64,000 nucleotides of DNA from Microbacteriaceae bacterium (lineage in GTDB: Bacteria > Actinomycetota > Actinomycetes > Actinomycetales > Microbacteriaceae): the NCBI GenBank assembly GCA_024639845.1, contig JAHEGG010000005.1:62001-126000 (forward strand). Reading direction: 5' to 3'. Positions 18,436 through 27,720 of the stretch are shown here, in pieces. The notes beneath the pieces are model-generated. The model was not told where the DNA came from. It searched no databases and saw nothing but the letters and a program-made list of their open reading frames with translations. A program made the translations under genes and the position numbers. The number at the start of each line of letters is the position of its first letter. Position 1 is the stretch's first letter.

Positions 18436-19191
18436 ATGGCAAAGCACGCAATTGGCATAGACATAGGCGGAACAGGCATCAAAGCTGCCGTTGCCGACGT
18501 TAAGAATGGCAAACTGGTCAGCGAGCGGCTGAGAGTCGAAACCCCTAAGGGCGGCAAACCTAAGGATGTCGCTCAGGCCGTAGCTGAGTTGGTGAATCTG
18601 CTTGACAAAGAAAAAAACCTCGAGGTTGGAATCTGTTTTCCCGCGGTAGTTCAGCACGGAGTAACGAAATCAGCTGCAAACATTTCTGAAGACTGGATTG
18701 GGCTCGATGCCCAGTCACTCTTTGCCCGCAAGTTGCGGCGCCATGTTCACATTTTGAACGACGCGGATGCGGCTGGTGTAGCCGAGGCGAAATTCGGTGC
18801 TGCACGCAAGCAGCGCGGTTTGACCATCATGACCACTCTCGGAACCGGCATTGGAACCGCCTTGCTTTACGACGGAGTTCTTGTTCCGAATGCCGAACTT
18901 GGCCACCTCGAGATCGATGGCGTCGACTATGAATCGATGGCGGCATTTTCAGCAAAGGAACGCGAAAACCTGAGCTGGGATTCTTGGGCCCAGCGACTTC
19001 AGAAGTACTACTCCCGCCTTGAGGCACTACTCGTGCCCGATCTGTTTATTGTGGGAGGCGGAGTAAGCAAGCAGCACGAAGAGTTTTTGCCGCTGCTAAA
19101 ACTAAAAACCCGAATCGTTCCAGCCACCAATCGCAATAGCGCAGGCATCCTCGGTGCTGCAGCTCTCGCCTACAAAAATCGTCGCGATTGA
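18436..19191 (+). CDS. ppgK: Polyphosphate glucokinase
   Basis: ROK-family kinase that phosphorylates glucose using polyphosphate (or ATP), the usual glucose-phosphorylating enzyme of actinobacteria. The 251-residue protein shows the phosphate loop GIDIGGTGIKAAV, the catalytic Asp in ILNDADAAGVAE, TTLGTGIGTALLYDG, and LFIVGGGVSKQ. The frame is open further upstream, but AGGAG four bases before ATG 18436 and the homology start fix the beginning. It probably shares a transcript with map. Its stop lies only a few nt from the 3' end of the convergent rnpB gene. Confidence 0.93.
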   Translation: MAKHAIGIDIGGTGIKAAVADVKNGKLVSERLRVETPKGGKPKDVAQAVAELVNLLDKEKNLEVGICFPAVVQHGVTKSAANISEDWIGLDAQSLFARKLRRHVHILNDADAAGVAEAKFGAARKQRGLTIMTTLGTGIGTALLYDGVLVPNAELGHLEIDGVDYESMAAFSAKERENLSWDSWAQRLQKYYSRLEALLVPDLFIVGGGVSKQHEEFLPLLKLKTRIVPATNRNSAGILGAAALAYKNRRD

Positions 19192-19195
19192 AAAG

Positions 19196-19544
19196 ATGTG
19201 GATGGGTCGACCGATACGCCGGGTTCTGTTCCCCTTAGGGAGACGATCATCTATCTAGGACTGACGTTGCCGTCAGCCTCAAGCGACCTACCCGTTGGCT
19301 TAGGCGAGCAGCCCAATACACCAACTATCTGGTCTTGCTCCTGGTGAGGTTTACCTAGCCGACACGCTCGCACGCGTCGCTGGTGGTCTCTTACACCACC
19401 GTTTCACCCTTACCGCTAAGCGGCGGTTTGCTTTCTGTTGCACTTTCTCGCGGGTTACCCCGAGTGGGCGTTACCCACCACCATGCTCTTTGGAGCCCGG
19501 ACGTTCCTCGACATTTCTGCCGCGATCGTCTGGTCGACCCATCC
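19196..19544 (-). ncRNA. rnpB: RNase P RNA, bacterial class A
   Basis: Catalytic RNA that matures tRNA 5' ends. On the minus strand the universally conserved blocks appear in order: GAGGAACGTCCGGGCTCC near the 5' end (19492-19509), GGTAAGGGTGAAA (19402-19414) and AGAACCCGGC near the 3' end (19218-19227). The ends are set by helix P1: GGATGGGTCGACC at 19544-19532 pairs perfectly with GGTCGACCCATCC at 19212-19200, followed by ACATCTTTT, which with P1 may serve as terminator. One base in the first block (GAACG where GAAAG is usual) deviates. It explains the whole gap between ppgK and the RNase HI gene. Confidence 0.95.
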
Positions 19545-19550
19545 GAAATA

Positions 19551-19556
19551 AGCCTA
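19551..19556 (-). promoter_or_regulatory. -10 element (TAGGCT) of rnpB
   Basis: TAGGCT is followed by TATTTC and then the first G of helix P1 of rnpB. The RNA 5' end inferred from structure thus falls exactly seven positions after the hexamer. The hexamer includes the stop codon of the RNase HI gene. Confidence 0.6.
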
Positions 19557-20726
19557 GCCCTGATTCAAGTGACTGGTCGAGTTGATTGTGAGCACCTCGG
19601 CCGAATCGAGTCCCCAAAACCTCAAAATCGTTATCGAGCAAGGAGCAACTTGAACCCGCCAATAGACATCGTTTGCGCCTTTGATTGCCGCACGAACGAC
19701 GCCACGGATGGGCATGACATGAGCCACTATCGCAACCGTTTTTCCGGGGTTCTGCTCAATAACATCCCCTAAGCCTTCAAGTACACGAGCGTCGAAATCG
19801 GCGAGGTTTTCTCCGTTTGGAGGCGCAACGGTCCAAGACCCGCGCCATGCTTCGAAAAGCTCTGGATCTAGTTCTTGAGCTTGACCGTGGGTCAGTCCAT
19901 CCCAATCGCCGAAGGATATTTCAGCAAAACGTTCGTCGGTATTTTCAGGGATTCCCACCTCGCTAGCGATCACGCGAGCCGTTTCTACCGTTCGACGAAT
20001 CGGGCTAGCAATGACGGCGCTAATCGGTTCCAAATAAGAAAAGGGTCCGGGAAGACCGAAACTAGCAATTTCTTTGGCAACCGCCCCAGCATCCATGACG
20101 CCGCTAGTGCTTAGCTCCGGATCGGCACCACCACGCCCTGAGATGCGGTTCTGCTCGGTGAGTGAAGTTCTACCGTGTCTGACGAGCACGATGGTTGTTG
20201 GGTCAACTCCCGAGGTTTCAGGCGCTCGGATCGAACTCGGCAAAACCGTGTTGAACTCCCCCAAAGCCGAACCGACCTCGTGGTTTGCGTCAAGATCGGC
20301 GAAGGTTCGCGTGCTACTGGCCTCATCATCCATAGCCTTGTTTGCCATGGCGTCGGCTCTTGAGTTTAACTCGCGCGGAATCCACTGATATTCAATTTCG
20401 ATGTCGGCTGCCAAGGATTGCACCTCGATCGCAAGTGCCCTCATGTCCGGGTGCTTGATTTTCCAGTTTCCTGATAGTTGCTCGATAACGAGTTTGCTGT
20501 CCATTCGCACCAGCACCTTTGCCTGTGCATCGAGTCGAAGAACGTGCTCAAGCCCAGCCCTAATGGCCCGATATTCGGCGACGTTATTTGTTGCGATACC
20601 AATGAACTCAGCGATCTCCGCCACGATTTCGCCTGATTGAGAGTCGATTACTACGGCGCCCGCACCAGCAGGTCCTGGGTTACCTCTTGAACCACCGTCG
20701 GCCTCGATTATGAAAGTATTGCTCAC
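19554..20726 (-). CDS. RNase HI / histidine phosphatase fusion protein
   Basis: A two-domain protein of 390 residues like Rv2228c. The N-terminal RNase HI domain (about 1-140) has DGGSRGNPGPAGAGAV, the catalytic Glu in NVAEYRAI, VRMDSKLVIEQL, and SRADAMANKA; it would degrade RNA in RNA-DNA hybrids. The C-terminal phosphoglycerate-mutase-like domain (about 185-390) has VLVRHGRTSLTEQNR and VAIVAHVMPIRG; in the mycobacterial relative it acts as an alpha-ribazole phosphatase-type (CobC) enzyme. Start is GTG 20726 overlapping the previous stop (GTGA); the longer frame upstream belongs to the neighbouring gene. Confidence 0.92.
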   Translation of the reverse strand: MSNTFIIEADGGSRGNPGPAGAGAVVIDSQSGEIVAEIAEFIGIATNNVAEYRAIRAGLEHVLRLDAQAKVLVRMDSKLVIEQLSGNWKIKHPDMRALAIEVQSLAADIEIEYQWIPRELNSRADAMANKAMDDEASSTRTFADLDANHEVGSALGEFNTVLPSSIRAPETSGVDPTTIVLVRHGRTSLTEQNRISGRGGADPELSTSGVMDAGAVAKEIASFGLPGPFSYLEPISAVIASPIRRTVETARVIASEVGIPENTDERFAEISFGDWDGLTHGQAQELDPELFEAWRGSWTVAPPNGENLADFDARVLEGLGDVIEQNPGKTVAIVAHVMPIRGVVRAAIKGANDVYWRVQVAPCSITILRFWGLDSAEVLTINSTSHLNQG

Positions 20727-21439
20727 CAGCGAACCAGGATTGTTGAGCAGTTCGGGCAGGTCACTAGCGCATCTGCGGGTGCAGCCATTACCTCGTCGAA
20801 CGCTGTTGCTGTCAAGGCAATGCGGCACGCTCCGCAGTCACGGTGAACCAAGCGAGCTGCAGCTATGCCACGCGTAGCCTTCTTCTCGTAAAGTTCACCG
20901 AGCTCGGCGGGGATGCCGGCGATTTTGCCTGCTCGCTGCTGAACTAGTAGCGCCAGTTTCGACTGGGCGAGTTTGACATTTTCGCCGAGCGCCTCGGATT
21001 CCTTGGTGAGGGCCTCGGAACAAACAGTCTTCTCCAATAGTCGATCGCGCAGAATAATTTCGGCAGACTCGAGTTGCTCCATGAGCTCCAGGGCTGCATC
21101 CTCGAGGTCTGATTTACGATTTGCCAGCGAACGAAGCTCGTGGCCGATTCCCTCGGCGTCTTTTGCCGAGGATGTCTGCGCCAGCAGTTTTTCGTCATGC
21201 GCGATGCGCTTCTCAACCGAGTCAAGATCGACCTGACCGCGCGCGATGGTTTGCTGAAGGTTTTCAACAACCGTGCTGGCCTGGAGGTAGGCCTCGCTTG
21301 CCGAAGCTAACCTGTGCCGAAGGCCTTGGACTTCTTCACCACTGGCTAGATGCTCCAATGTCGCGCGCTGTTGGCCAATCTGCTGATCAAGGTCGGCAAT
21401 TAGTAGAAGCACGTCGGCAAGTTCGGTAGAGATTTTCAC
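20723..21439 (-). CDS. Coiled-coil zinc-ribbon protein (Rv2229c-like)
   Basis: A 238-residue protein with a long coiled-coil (about 15-175, rich in Q, E, A and L heptads) and a C-terminal four-cysteine zinc ribbon, CGAC...CPNC. This is the CT398/Rv2229c-like family, whose function is poorly known and which may bind nucleic acid. Start GTG 21439 overlaps the stop of the Nif3 gene (GTGA) with GAGGA six bases upstream; earlier ATGs in the same frame lie within nif3. It sits between Nif3 and RNase HI genes, an arrangement conserved in mycobacteria. Confidence 0.86.
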   Translation of the reverse strand: MKISTELADVLLLIADLDQQIGQQRATLEHLASGEEVQGLRHRLASASEAYLQASTVVENLQQTIARGQVDLDSVEKRIAHDEKLLAQTSSAKDAEGIGHELRSLANRKSDLEDAALELMEQLESAEIILRDRLLEKTVCSEALTKESEALGENVKLAQSKLALLVQQRAGKIAGIPAELGELYEKKATRGIAAARLVHRDCGACRIALTATAFDEVMAAPADALVTCPNCSTILVRW

Positions 21440-22254
21440 TGGTTTCCTCGATTGATAGAAAAGACCCAAGGATCGGTAACAATCTCGGATAAAACAAACT
21501 CTACGTCTTCCAAATGTGTGGCGAGCTGGCTTGCTGCAACCGACAGCCAAAGCGACTCAGCAGCCCAGTGGGCAACATCGATGCAGGCAAACGCACTGTG
21601 TCTTGGTCGACTTATCGCGTCGAGCGTTACATGATGACGCAAATCCGAGGTGATGAAAACGTCAGCACCAGAGTCAAATGCATCTTGGATGAAGGCGTCG
21701 CCCGCCCCACCGCAAAGCGCGACGGTGCTGACCGTTTGGTCTGGGTCACCGGCAACCTGAACACCCCGTGGGCTGAAGGGTAGAAGCTCGGCTAGTTTGG
21801 TAGCCAATTCCTTGAGCGAAACCTCTTGCTCCAGTCGACCCAAACGACCGTGTCCAGTGCGACTTCCCTCGGTGGCCGAAAGCGGCATAACGTCAAGAAG
21901 CCCGAGCCTGCGAGCGAGAGTGTCACTCACGCCATGTTCCACAACATCCGCGTTTGTATGCGCCGAATAGAGCGAGACTCCAGCATTAATCGCGGCTTGT
22001 AGAACATTGCCCTTCAGGTCATCAAAGTTCACGTTGCTGGTTCCACGCAGCAAGAACGGATGGTGGCTTAGAATCAACTGGCATTCCTTTGAAGAGGCCT
22101 CCGCAACCACTGCGCTGGTGATGTCTACGCTCAGAAGTACGCGGCTGACTTCGGTCGGAATGTGTACCGAGAATCCAGGTGCGTCCCACTCTTCTGCTAG
22201 TGTCAGCGGCCAGAGCTTTTCGGCGGCTCGAGCAAATTCAAGCGAGTCGGTCAT
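21436..22254 (-). CDS. Nif3-like dinuclear metal centre protein
   Basis: A 272-residue member of the Nif3/YbgI/DUF34 family. It has the metal-site motifs ILSHHPFLLRG, YSAHTNADV and, late in the sequence, CIDVAHWAAE. Members form hexamers with a two-metal centre; a role as a metal-dependent hydrolase or GTP cyclohydrolase-like protein has been proposed but is not settled. The ATG shares one base with the stop of the upstream permease-like gene (TAATG), and the 3' end overlaps the zinc-ribbon gene, so all four genes form one coupled operon. Confidence 0.88.
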   Translation of the reverse strand: MTDSLEFARAAEKLWPLTLAEEWDAPGFSVHIPTEVSRVLLSVDITSAVVAEASSKECQLILSHHPFLLRGTSNVNFDDLKGNVLQAAINAGVSLYSAHTNADVVEHGVSDTLARRLGLLDVMPLSATEGSRTGHGRLGRLEQEVSLKELATKLAELLPFSPRGVQVAGDPDQTVSTVALCGGAGDAFIQDAFDSGADVFITSDLRHHVTLDAISRPRHSAFACIDVAHWAAESLWLSVAASQLATHLEDVEFVLSEIVTDPWVFSINRGNQ

Positions 22255-24212
22255 TATTCGATGAAATCCAGTCCCGCGAGTTCATTGCGCCGAATCTCAA
22301 CCTGGGCGAGTTCCGCCTCTTGGAATCTCACGCGAGCGAACGATATAGCCAAGGTCCAAAGCTTGATCGCAACAACAAGAACGACCAAAGTCGTGGCTTC
22401 GCCAAACCAGGTCGGTGTCTCTATAGGGATAAACCGCATTGGTCCTGGAGTACAACCAACCAGCAAAGTAGAGAAAGTGAGCACGCCGACCAGTGCCCCT
22501 ATGTTTACTTTTTTGTAAAAGGCATAACTGCGAAGAAGCGAAACCTCATGGAAGTTGGCGCGACGCAGAATCGACTCGGTCAAATACGGGGTAGTCGAGA
22601 TGGCAATCAAACCAATCGCGAGCAGAGCTAATAGGTCACCGAAGACCTGTGAGGCCACGGAGGCCAACGATGGTGACGACAGCGCCAGAATCGCCACCAA
22701 AGCGGTGATTAATCCCTTTGCGTTCAGGTTGAAGGCGCGAAGCCCCTCGGCTACCTGAGTGGTTAGGTGTCCAATCAGCGCAACGACGGTGAGCGCAACT
22801 CCAAAGTTCGCCAGCGTTGCCAGAGGGCCAGAGAACGCGCGATTGAACTCATATAGTGGCGCGGAAGACTCGAGTGTTGTCGAAACCCCAAAAGCGGCAT
22901 AGGTTGCTAAGCCCGTAAAAACAATCGTCGGAACTACCCGCGCGCCAACGAGTGACTTGAGTTCCGTGGCCACGCCTCGCCATGGCTTGCCCAGATTGAA
23001 TGACTGGCGCACAAGCATCCCCGTGATGATTGCATAAGAGACACCGAGACCTACAGCTCGGCCAAGTTCTGGAGCCTCGAGAATCGGTGCGCCGCCAAAG
23101 GAGAGCAGCCAAATGCACCCGATGGCGCTTACTAGCAACGCAAATGTGGTGATCGCAAGGTTGATTCGGCTCGACATCGCGAGAAGTGCAGCCGCAACTG
23201 CGACCATCGAAGCGAGCAGGATTCCGTTGGACGCGAACCCCAGAGCCGATGGATTGGCGAGGTTGAAATCCCCGAGCGAGGTCGTCTTGTCTAGTGTCGC
23301 GACCAACCAAGCAGAGATTGCTCCGATGAGAACCACACGGGCCAGAAGCGTCAAAGCTCCGGGAAGGTGAGCGCCCCAAACACCGTAGGTTGCCCGGTTC
23401 ATAATCGAATGCGCTAGCCCACCTCTTGCCTCGTTTAGGCGAAACATAAATGCGATCGAAGTTTGCAGAACGATTCCGATGACCAGTGCGAGGAGTGTGG
23501 TCGAAAGGCTTGCGCCAAGTTTTAGCGAAACAAAAACGGTTGCGATTGCCGCTAGATATTCGACCAACGGCAAGGCTTTAAACGCGGCAAGTACCTTGGT
23601 GAACGGCGATGGCTTTGACTGTCTAACGATTGGAATAGCTGCGGACGGAAGCGGTTCGTCATCTCCACTGAAGGTCTCTTCTTCCGCAGTCGCAGACTCC
23701 GAAGCCGCTTCCAAGGTCTGATTGACATCGTAGATGATTTTGTTCAGCGTTCCCGTACCGGCGAGATCGGCAGCGCTCACTGGGGCAATGTCCGGTTCAT
23801 GCTCCAGCTCTGCTGGCAGCGAAGTTGAAGACTCTGCCTCGGTTTGCTCGATGGTTGCGACCGATTCTGTTGCTTCGTGAACGGCCGCGTCCAGGATTCT
23901 GTCGAACTCCGGCTCCTGAGGTTCTAAATCGACCTCTGATTCAACATCCTTGTCAAACTGCTCAATGAACTGCGGCTCTTGGTGATCGACGACGATAGCT
24001 TGCTCAACATGCTCGCTTTGCACTGGAGGGTGCTCTTCAAGCCAACTAGCCAAGGCCGCCGCGTCGGCGCGACGAAGTTGCTCTTGCTGCTCCAGCAAGA
24101 TCATGGCCGCCAGTAGCCCGTCGGCAGAAGTCTTGGCTTGCTCGAGTGCAGCTTCGAGTTCGGCATCGCTCATCGCTTGCGGTTTTGGTGCTTGGAACTC
24201 GCGGTTATCCAT
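22254..24212 (-). CDS. Permease-like membrane protein (NCS1-like) with acidic N-terminal region
   Basis: A 652-residue protein. Residues 1 to about 205 are acidic, rich in E, Q, S and A, probably disordered and cytosolic. About 12 hydrophobic helices follow. The stretch AHSIMNRATYGVWGAHLPG resembles the SRATFG...PA helix of nucleobase:cation symporters (NCS1), and ISTTPYLTESILRR...YAFYKKVNIGA resembles the late part of that family. The similarity is weak; a substrate is not claimed. TAGGAT lies seven bases before ATG 24212. It heads the operon with Nif3, zinc-ribbon and RNase HI genes. Confidence 0.6.
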   Translation of the reverse strand: MDNREFQAPKPQAMSDAELEAALEQAKTSADGLLAAMILLEQQEQLRRADAAALASWLEEHPPVQSEHVEQAIVVDHQEPQFIEQFDKDVESEVDLEPQEPEFDRILDAAVHEATESVATIEQTEAESSTSLPAELEHEPDIAPVSAADLAGTGTLNKIIYDVNQTLEAASESATAEEETFSGDDEPLPSAAIPIVRQSKPSPFTKVLAAFKALPLVEYLAAIATVFVSLKLGASLSTTLLALVIGIVLQTSIAFMFRLNEARGGLAHSIMNRATYGVWGAHLPGALTLLARVVLIGAISAWLVATLDKTTSLGDFNLANPSALGFASNGILLASMVAVAAALLAMSSRINLAITTFALLVSAIGCIWLLSFGGAPILEAPELGRAVGLGVSYAIITGMLVRQSFNLGKPWRGVATELKSLVGARVVPTIVFTGLATYAAFGVSTTLESSAPLYEFNRAFSGPLATLANFGVALTVVALIGHLTTQVAEGLRAFNLNAKGLITALVAILALSSPSLASVASQVFGDLLALLAIGLIAISTTPYLTESILRRANFHEVSLLRSYAFYKKVNIGALVGVLTFSTLLVGCTPGPMRFIPIETPTWFGEATTLVVLVVAIKLWTLAISFARVRFQEAELAQVEIRRNELAGLDFIE

Positions 24213-24219
24213 ATCGGAA

Positions 24220-24225
24220 ATCCTA
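24220..24225 (-). promoter_or_regulatory. -10 element (TAGGAT) of the permease-Nif3-RNase H operon
   Basis: TAGGAT on the minus strand lies seven bases before ATG 24212. AGGA within it could also act as a distant ribosome binding site, so leaderless use is only likely. Confidence 0.4.
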
Positions 24226-24269
24226 CCGATGAGTTACGCCTGCGTTTGGCAAGTGTTTGTTCGAGATTG

Positions 24270-24342
24270 TGGGCCCTACCGGGCTCGAACCGATGACATC
24301 CACGGTGTAAGCGTGGCGCTCTACCAACTGAGCTAAAGGCCC
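24270..24342 (-). tRNA. tRNA-Val (anticodon TAC)
   Basis: Cloverleaf of 73 nt on the minus strand: acceptor GGGCCTT/AGGGCCC, D arm GCTCAGTTGGTAGAGC, anticodon stem CCACG/CGTGG around loop CTTACAC (anticodon TAC), T loop TTCGAGC, discriminator A. CCA is not encoded, unlike the two other tRNA genes here. Confidence 0.95.
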
Positions 24343-24409
24343 TGAAACCTACTTCTCAAGAAGAGGCAACCAGAAAACCCTACAACAAAATCAGGGATCG
24401 CGCTAACGG

Positions 24410-24868
24410 CTACAGACTTGCGAGTGCCTTCTGGTACTCGTCAAGGCTTCTGGCTTGGCCAGGTCCGGTGACAAACTTGGCAACAATTTCGCCTTCTTTA
24501 TTGATAACGAAGGTTCCACGAGTAGCGATTCCGTGTTCTTCGAGAAAGACACCGTAGGCCTTAGCAACAGCTCCGTGAGGCCAAAAATCGGCCAAAACGT
24601 TGAATTTATAGCCCTCGGAATCGGCGAATTTCTTCTGGGCGAACTTGCTATCTACGCTGATCGCGAGAAGTTCTACATTTGCGTTTTGAAAGTCGGAGAA
24701 ATTGTCGCGAAGTTCGCACAGCTCGCCAGTGCAGGTTCCAGAGAATGAAAGCGGGTAGAAAACCATCACGACGTTGCTTTTGCCTCGATATTCACTCAAC
24801 GTGACGGTCTCACCGAATTGGTTTACTAGAGAAAAATCTGGAGCGATGTCCCCGACTATTGGCTGCAT
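24410..24868 (-). CDS. Peroxiredoxin (AhpE/BCP type)
   Basis: Thioredoxin-fold peroxidase of 152 residues that reduces hydroperoxides. It starts with GDIAPDFSLVNQFGETV; the peroxidatic cysteine lies in FSGTCTGELCELRDN. The second cysteine, five residues on, is the position of the resolving cysteine of atypical two-Cys BCP enzymes, so an internal disulfide is likely. The start at ATG 24868 is supported by AAAGGA seven bases upstream; an in-frame ATG at 24901 is less likely. It is divergent from aceE, as a peroxiredoxin gene (ahpE/bcp) lies near aceE in mycobacteria. Confidence 0.92.
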   Translation of the reverse strand: MQPIVGDIAPDFSLVNQFGETVTLSEYRGKSNVVMVFYPLSFSGTCTGELCELRDNFSDFQNANVELLAISVDSKFAQKKFADSEGYKFNVLADFWPHGAVAKAYGVFLEEHGIATRGTFVINKEGEIVAKFVTGPGQARSLDEYQKALASL

Positions 24869-24993
24869 AAGAATCCTTTCATTCGCGGTGTCAAACCGCA
24901 CTAAACAAGATTAACTTCCCTAAGCCGAATAAACTTGCAGGGTGACTTTACCAAGGTCGCATTTTTGTTCATCCCCCACGAAAGAGGATGTCG

Positions 24994-27720
24994 GTGTCAC
25001 TAAACGTTAACGACCCATACGCGGTAAACAGACCAGATATGGATCCGGAAGAAACAGCCGAATGGATTGAATCCCTAGAGGCTGTCACGCGAGTCCACGG
25101 TCGAGCCCGGGCAAGCGAGATTATCTCGAACCTTCTCAAGCGCTCGCGTGAGCTTCAGATCAACGTTCCTCACTCCCCAAACACCGACTACATCAACACC
25201 ATCCCAGTGGAATCGGAACCAGAGTTCCCCGGCGATGAAAAGGTTGAACACACCTATCGTGCATGGATGCGCTGGAACGCCGCAATGCTGGTGCACCGAG
25301 CCCAGCGACCAGGAGTCGGCGTCGGTGGACACATCTCGACTTTCGCTTCATCCGCAACTCTTTATGAAATCGGCTTCAACCACTTCTTCAAGGGACAGGA
25401 CCACCCATCGGGTGGTGACCAAATCTTCATTCAAGGTCACGCCTCCCCCGGCCCATACGCCAGAGCATTTCTAGAAGGGCGCCTCAGCGCAGATCAACTA
25501 AACGGATTCCGGCAGGAACGTTCGCACGCCGGCGGCGGCCTAAGCTCCTATCCACACCCCCGCCTGATGCCAGAATTTTGGCAGTTCCCGACCGTTTCGA
25601 TGGGTATCGGGCCAATCAACGCCATATACCAAGCACAGGCTAACCGCTACCTAACCGAACGCGGTTTCAAAGACGCCTCGCAGCAGCACGTTTGGGCCTT
25701 CCTAGGCGATGGCGAGTTGGATGAAGTCGAATCTCGTGGAGCGCTGCAGCTTGCAGCGAACGACGGTCTAGACAACCTTACGTTTGTCGTCAACTGCAAC
25801 CTTCAACGCCTGGATGGACCGGTGCGCGGAAACGGCAAGATCGTTCAGGAGCTCGAGGCCTTCTTCAGAGGCGCTGGCTGGAACGTCATCAAGGTCATCT
25901 GGGGTCGCGAATGGGACGACCTTCTAGCACGTGACGTTGACGGCGCCCTCGTCGACCTAATGAACAACACACCTGACGGTGACTTCCAGACTTACAAGAC
26001 CGAAGACGGTGCCTTCGTTCGTGAGAACTTCTTCGGAAGAGATCCTCGAACCGCAGCGTTGGTAGCCAACATGACCGACGACGAAATTTGGAGTCTGCGT
26101 CGCGGCGGCCACGATTACCGCAAGGTTTATGCCGCCTATAAGGCCGCAATGGAGCACAAGGGTCAGCCGACCGTCATCCTGGCCAAGACCATCAAGGGAT
26201 TCGGGCTCGGCAAGAGCTTCGAGGGTCGCAACGCCACCCACCAAATGAAAAAGCTCACCCTTGAGAATCTAAAGGCGTTCCGCGACGAAATGCGTGTGCC
26301 AATCTCGGATGCAGTACTCGAAGAAAACCCGTATCAGCCCCCGTATTTCCACCCGGGCCAGGATGCGCCAGAAATCCAGTACATGCACGAACGCCGTCGC
26401 GAACTCGGAGGCTATCTCCCAGAGCGCCGTAGTAAGTATGTGCAGTTGCAGCTTCCCGAAGCCAAAACCTATGAGGTTGCAAAAGGCGGCTCTGGCACGC
26501 AAGAAGTGGCCACCACGATGGCCTTCGTTCGACTTCTGAAGGATCTGTTGCGCGCACCAGAATTCGGAAACCGCCTCGTGCCGATCATTCCCGACGAGGC
26601 TCGCACCTTTGGCATGGACGCGTTCTTCCCGACCGCGAAAATTTACAACCCGAAGGGCCAGCATTACATCTCGGTAGACCGAGAACTGCTGCTTTCATAC
26701 AAGGAGTCACCAGCCGGACAGATTCTGCACACCGGTATCAACGAAGCCGGATCAGTGGCGGCCTTTACTGCTATCGGAACGAGTTACGCCACTCAAGGTG
26801 AGCCTCTGATTCCGATATATGTCTTCTATTCGATGTTTGGTTTCCAGAGAACCGCAGACGCGATCTGGGCGGCTACCGACCAGATGGCTCGAGGATTCAT
26901 GATCGGCGCAACCGCTGGACGCACGACACTGACCGGCGAAGGACTGCAGCACGCCGACGGCCACTCCCCTGTGCTTGCCTCGACAAATGCGGCCGTTATC
27001 ACCTATGACCCTGCCTACGGCTATGAGATCGGGCACATCATCCGCTCTGGCATCGAAAGAATGTATGGCGGAAACCACCCTGATCCAAACGTTATCTACT
27101 ACGTGACGGTATACAACGAGCCTTACGTTCAGCCTGCCGAACCAGAAGGCGTAGATGTTGAAGGAATCGTTCGAGGACTTCACCGGATCAGCGAGAACCA
27201 CTTCGAAGGGCACAAAGCGCAGATCCTCGCCTCGGGTGTAGCCGTTCCGTGGGCTTACGAGGCGCAACGTCTGCTGCAAGAAGATTGGGGAGTTTCTGCG
27301 GATATCTGGTCGGTAACCTCTTGGACCGAGCTTCGTCGCGATGGTCTTGCACACGATGAAGCTGTTTTCTTGAACCCTGGCATCGATTACCAAAAGCCGT
27401 TCGTCACCGAAAAGCTCGAGGGAACTCGCGGTCCACTGCTCGGTGTCAGCGACTACATGCATGCGGTGCCCGATATGATCCGTAACTGGGTTCCGGGTGA
27501 TTACGCAACTCTCGGCGCTGACGGTTTCGGCTTCTCGGATACTCGTGCAGCAGCCCGTCGTGCGTTCAAGATTGACGGCCCATCGATAGTGGTTCGGGTG
27601 CTGCAGCAACTTGTCCAGCGCGGAGAAGTCGATTCATCAGCTCCGGCTCAAGCAATCGAGAAGTACCGTTTGCATGACGTCAACGCTGGCACCAGCGGAA
27701 ACACGGGTGGAGACGCCTAG
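24994..27720 (+). CDS. aceE: Pyruvate dehydrogenase E1, homodimeric
   Basis: Thiamine-diphosphate enzyme that decarboxylates pyruvate and acylates the lipoyl group of E2, feeding acetyl-CoA. The 908-residue length fits the single-chain AceE family. TPP-binding [17 protein letters not shown] with VVNCN after it is visible, and a transketolase-like second half follows. The start chosen is GTG 24994, with GAGG six bases upstream; ATG 24988, two codons earlier, directly touches GAGG and is a poorer choice. Its stop overlaps the fabD start (TAGTG), tying acetyl-CoA production to fatty acid synthesis. E2 and E3 are encoded at 2.8-5.5 kb. Confidence 0.97.
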   Translation: MSLNVNDPYAVNRPDMDPEETAEWIESLEAVTRVHGRARASEIISNLLKRSRELQINVPHSPNTDYINTIPVESEPEFPGDEKVEHTYRAWMRWNAAMLVHRAQRPGVGVGGHISTFASSATLYEIGFNHFFKGQDHPSGGDQIFIQGHASPGPYARAFLEGRLSADQLNGFRQERSHAGGGLSSYPHPRLMPEFWQFPTVSMGIGPINAIYQAQANRYLTERGFKDASQQHVWAFLGDGELDEVESRGALQLAANDGLDNLTFVVNCNLQRLDGPVRGNGKIVQELEAFFRGAGWNVIKVIWGREWDDLLARDVDGALVDLMNNTPDGDFQTYKTEDGAFVRENFFGRDPRTAALVANMTDDEIWSLRRGGHDYRKVYAAYKAAMEHKGQPTVILAKTIKGFGLGKSFEGRNATHQMKKLTLENLKAFRDEMRVPISDAVLEENPYQPPYFHPGQDAPEIQYMHERRRELGGYLPERRSKYVQLQLPEAKTYEVAKGGSGTQEVATTMAFVRLLKDLLRAPEFGNRLVPIIPDEARTFGMDAFFPTAKIYNPKGQHYISVDRELLLSYKESPAGQILHTGINEAGSVAAFTAIGTSYATQGEPLIPIYVFYSMFGFQRTADAIWAATDQMARGFMIGATAGRTTLTGEGLQHADGHSPVLASTNAAVITYDPAYGYEIGHIIRSGIERMYGGNHPDPNVIYYVTVYNEPYVQPAEPEGVDVEGIVRGLHRISENHFEGHKAQILASGVAVPWAYEAQRLLQEDWGVSADIWSVTSWTELRRDGLAHDEAVFLNPGIDYQKPFVTEKLEGTRGPLLGVSDYMHAVPDMIRNWVPGDYATLGADGFGFSDTRAAARRAFKIDGPSIVVRVLQQLVQRGEVDSSAPAQAIEKYRLHDVNAGTSGNTGGDA

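Noticed and set aside
19383-19772. 129-codon plus-strand frame across 19.4-19.8 kb
   Set aside because: The area is fully explained by rnpB and the end of the RNase HI gene.
20723-21550. Longer start (ATG 21550) for the zinc-ribbon gene
   Set aside because: The extra residues lie within the Nif3 gene and have no homology; GTG 21439 has a good ribosome binding site and the usual stop-start overlap.
26752-27609. 285-codon minus-strand frame inside aceE
   Set aside because: It is antisense to a highly conserved enzyme, has no known motif, and looks like an effect of codon bias.
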